Source: Sphingobacterium multivorum
Lineage (GTDB): Bacteria > Bacteroidota > Bacteroidia > Sphingobacteriales > Sphingobacteriaceae
Assembly: GCF_039511225.1 (NCBI RefSeq)
Contig: NZ_CP154261.1
Span: forward strand, 868,001 to 932,000
Reading direction: 5' to 3'
Length of the DNA: 64,000 nt
Shown: positions 62,607 to 64,000 of the stretch, piece by piece
How the letters are laid out: each line of letters begins with the position of its first letter
Position numbering within the stretch: position 1 is the stretch's first letter
Made by a program: the position numbers and the translations under genes
The notes under the pieces: model-generated
The model's input: the letters and a program-made list of their open reading frames with translations, nothing else
Told to the model about the DNA's origin: nothing
Database searches by the model: none

Positions 62607-64000
62607 TTATTTAGCTTTTACTTTTGTTTGAATACTATCTTGAGCAGGTATTATCGTTGACTTACGACTTGTCGAGTCGGACTTCGCAGCTAGCTTGTCG
62701 GTTGCGGTCTTTACATTTGTTTTTTTAGCGTTAACTTTATCTGTTGTTTCGGATGGCTTAGCCATTTGGGTGACAGCGCTTGTCTTATTGTTTGCAGCGT
62801 CCACCTCATTTTCTTTCTCGGGCGTTTCGTTAGCACCGGCTTTCTTGTCGGCCCCTTTTTTCGGGGTAGCGGTTTTATCGCCTTTTTTGATAGATTTCAT
62901 TGTTCCTGATTCTTCACTTTCCGGTGTAGCTGGTACAGTAAAGGATGTTTTTGATAGATCCCTTTTGCGATTCAATAAATCATTTTTCGATTTAGGTCTG
63001 TCTTCGGGACGCCAGGTGAAATTCGGAAGAAACTCCTTGTCGGCAGTGACTTCAGCAATAGGATAGACTTTTCCATCTACCTTCCGAATGGAAACATATT
63101 CCTTCAACTTATTATCTTCCATCAAGATCTTGAAACGACTGCTTCGATCATGGATAAGTTCCGTGGTTACGTTGGTCTTTTCATCAATATTGTAGAAGAT
63201 ATTTTCTGCGTTGCCATCGACAAATAGGCGTTCCATGCGGTTATTGGTGAAAAAGCTGGTAATTTTACGACCTTTAATCTGGTTAAATTTCAAGGAGTCG
63301 CTTGTTGCGTTTACCATGAAAGCGTTACCGACGAGTAGCGAATTGTCCAATTTCTGATTCTTAACCTGTAGGAATATGGTGTCTCCGGAGATTTGTGAGT
63401 TTTCGGCCCACATCATTGGTTTTCCCATCAGTCTGAACATGGAGTCTTGCATGCCATAATACATAGAATCTGCTACAGCTTGCAGGTCTGATTTAAATAA
63501 TCGGGCATTATAGTAGGCCTTTATAATCCGTGTTTTAGCTGTATCCTGGGCGAGGGAATCCCGTTTACCCTGTTGGGCATTTTTTAACGCTGCTCCCATC
63601 AGTTTATCGGATTCACCACCTTTTGGGATGATCGCTTTTTTACGCAATACACTATCAGCCTTGAGGTTTTTTTCAATTTCTATCTTGTTTTGGTCACCGA
63701 CAATAGCTGTTGTTTTCTTTGGCACATTCGGCTTCTTATTTGTCAGGCTATCTTGTGCTTTCTTTATACCCTTTTCAATAACCGGTTTGCCAGTATCCTT
63801 TTTATGCAAGCTATCGATGCTTTTTTGAAGACCGTCCGCTGCGGTTTTTGAAGTGCCTGTAGAGTCAATCTGTAATGAGGTTGAATCTTTATCGCCATAA
63901 TCGACCTCGTTATCATCCTCAATAGCCCCACCTTCGCGATTCAGTTTAAAATCTCTTGCAACATAATCTCTGCGAAATATCATTTGCGAGAAGAGGGTGT
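62607..64000 (-). CDS. OstA-like outer-membrane/LPS-export protein, 5' end outside window
   Basis: The frame is open to the window edge (codons TLFSQ precede ATG 63983), so 464 residues of the C-terminal part are seen. The pattern AYYNARLFKSDLQAVADSMY, RLMGKPMMWAENSQISGDTI, FNQIKGRKITSFFTNNRMER and KVYPIAEVTADKEFLP is that of Bacteroidota OstA-like proteins (LptA/LptD periplasmic domain family). A Lys/Asp/Ser-rich region (about 20-155) lies before this domain and a Lys/Thr/Ala-rich tail (about 350-464) after it, both low in complexity. It probably works in lipopolysaccharide export. Confidence 0.82.
   Translation of the reverse strand, partial: TLFSQMIFRRDYVARDFKLNREGGAIEDDNEVDYGDKDSTSLQIDSTGTSKTAADGLQKSIDSLHKKDTGKPVIEKGIKKAQDSLTNKKPNVPKKTTAIVGDQNKIEIEKNLKADSVLRKKAIIPKGGESDKLMGAALKNAQQGKRDSLAQDTAKTRIIKAYYNARLFKSDLQAVADSMYYGMQDSMFRLMGKPMMWAENSQISGDTIFLQVKNQKLDNSLLVGNAFMVNATSDSLKFNQIKGRKITSFFTNNRMERLFVDGNAENIFYNIDEKTNVTTELIHDRSSRFKILMEDNKLKEYVSIRKVDGKVYPIAEVTADKEFLPNFTWRPEDRPKSKNDLLNRKRDLSKTSFTVPATPESEESGTMKSIKKGDKTATPKKGADKKAGANETPEKENEVDAANNKTSAVTQMAKPSETTDKVNAKKTNVKTATDKLAAKSDSTSRKSTIIPAQDSIQTKVKAK

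Overview
The window reads as a chromosomal segment of a Bacteroidota bacterium, most likely a Sphingobacteriaceae member (Sphingobacterium-like). The evidence is the repeated TAnnTTTG promoter box, weak Shine-Dalgarno signals, an Alternative Complex III/aa3 oxidase supercluster, a GH92 mannosidase beside a LacI regulator, OstA-like and TonB-plug/barrel proteins, and small proteins typical of that phylum. I see no prophage, insertion sequence, CRISPR array, tRNA or rRNA. The genus is an inference from protein character, not from a search.

Layout. 1-4.3 kb: end of an HGSNAT-like acyltransferase, then rpsO and pnp separated by a 590-bp gap holding a tandem 11-bp repeat. 4.3-8.5 kb: DUF493 protein, GH92 alpha-mannosidase, divergent LacI regulator and msrB. 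9.0-20.5 kb: actABCDEF (quinol oxidation, Alternative Complex III) followed directly by coxB and coxA. 20.6-25.6 kb: ctaA, ctaB (heme A synthesis), two subunit III genes, subunit IV, an SCO-like protein that has lost its copper ligands, and a DUF420 membrane protein. Together these supply a complete quinol-to-oxygen chain and its cofactor maturation.

25.8-35 kb: a conserved small protein, mtgA, mutS, an outer-membrane-type protein, trmN6, a YfcE-like phosphoesterase, a MerR regulator, a small HExxH protein, accD and, on the minus strand, the SRP RNA gene. 35-44.7 kb: an MHS-type transporter with a small membrane partner, dprA, two Bacteroidota-specific small genes (one split by a -1 frameshift exactly at an A_AAA_AAG slippery heptamer), rsmG, a GT2 glycosyltransferase, tgt, an LptF/LptG permease and an EamA transporter.

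44.8-64 kb: a large VIT/VWA/DUF2135 protein, a phytase-like esterase lipoprotein, gltD-gltB (glutamate synthase), an L-Ala-D/L-Glu dipeptide epimerase followed by a 36-residue membrane protein and an amidase C-terminal half, a frameshifted TonB-plug outer-membrane protein, a deoxyhypusine-synthase-like gene, a possible DNA polymerase III psi-like protein, the RdgB/HAM1 nucleotide pyrophosphatase, and the edge-truncated OstA-like gene.

Most of the window is ordinary core genome. The points most worth a second look are the two homopolymer frameshifts (38.96 kb and 58.63 kb), the cysteine-free SCO protein, the zinc-ligand-free TGT, the amidase half-gene in a muropeptide context, the DHS-like enzyme, the psi-like candidate, the 11-bp repeat between rpsO and pnp, and the SRP RNA with its promoter. 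No clear new multi-gene system was found.
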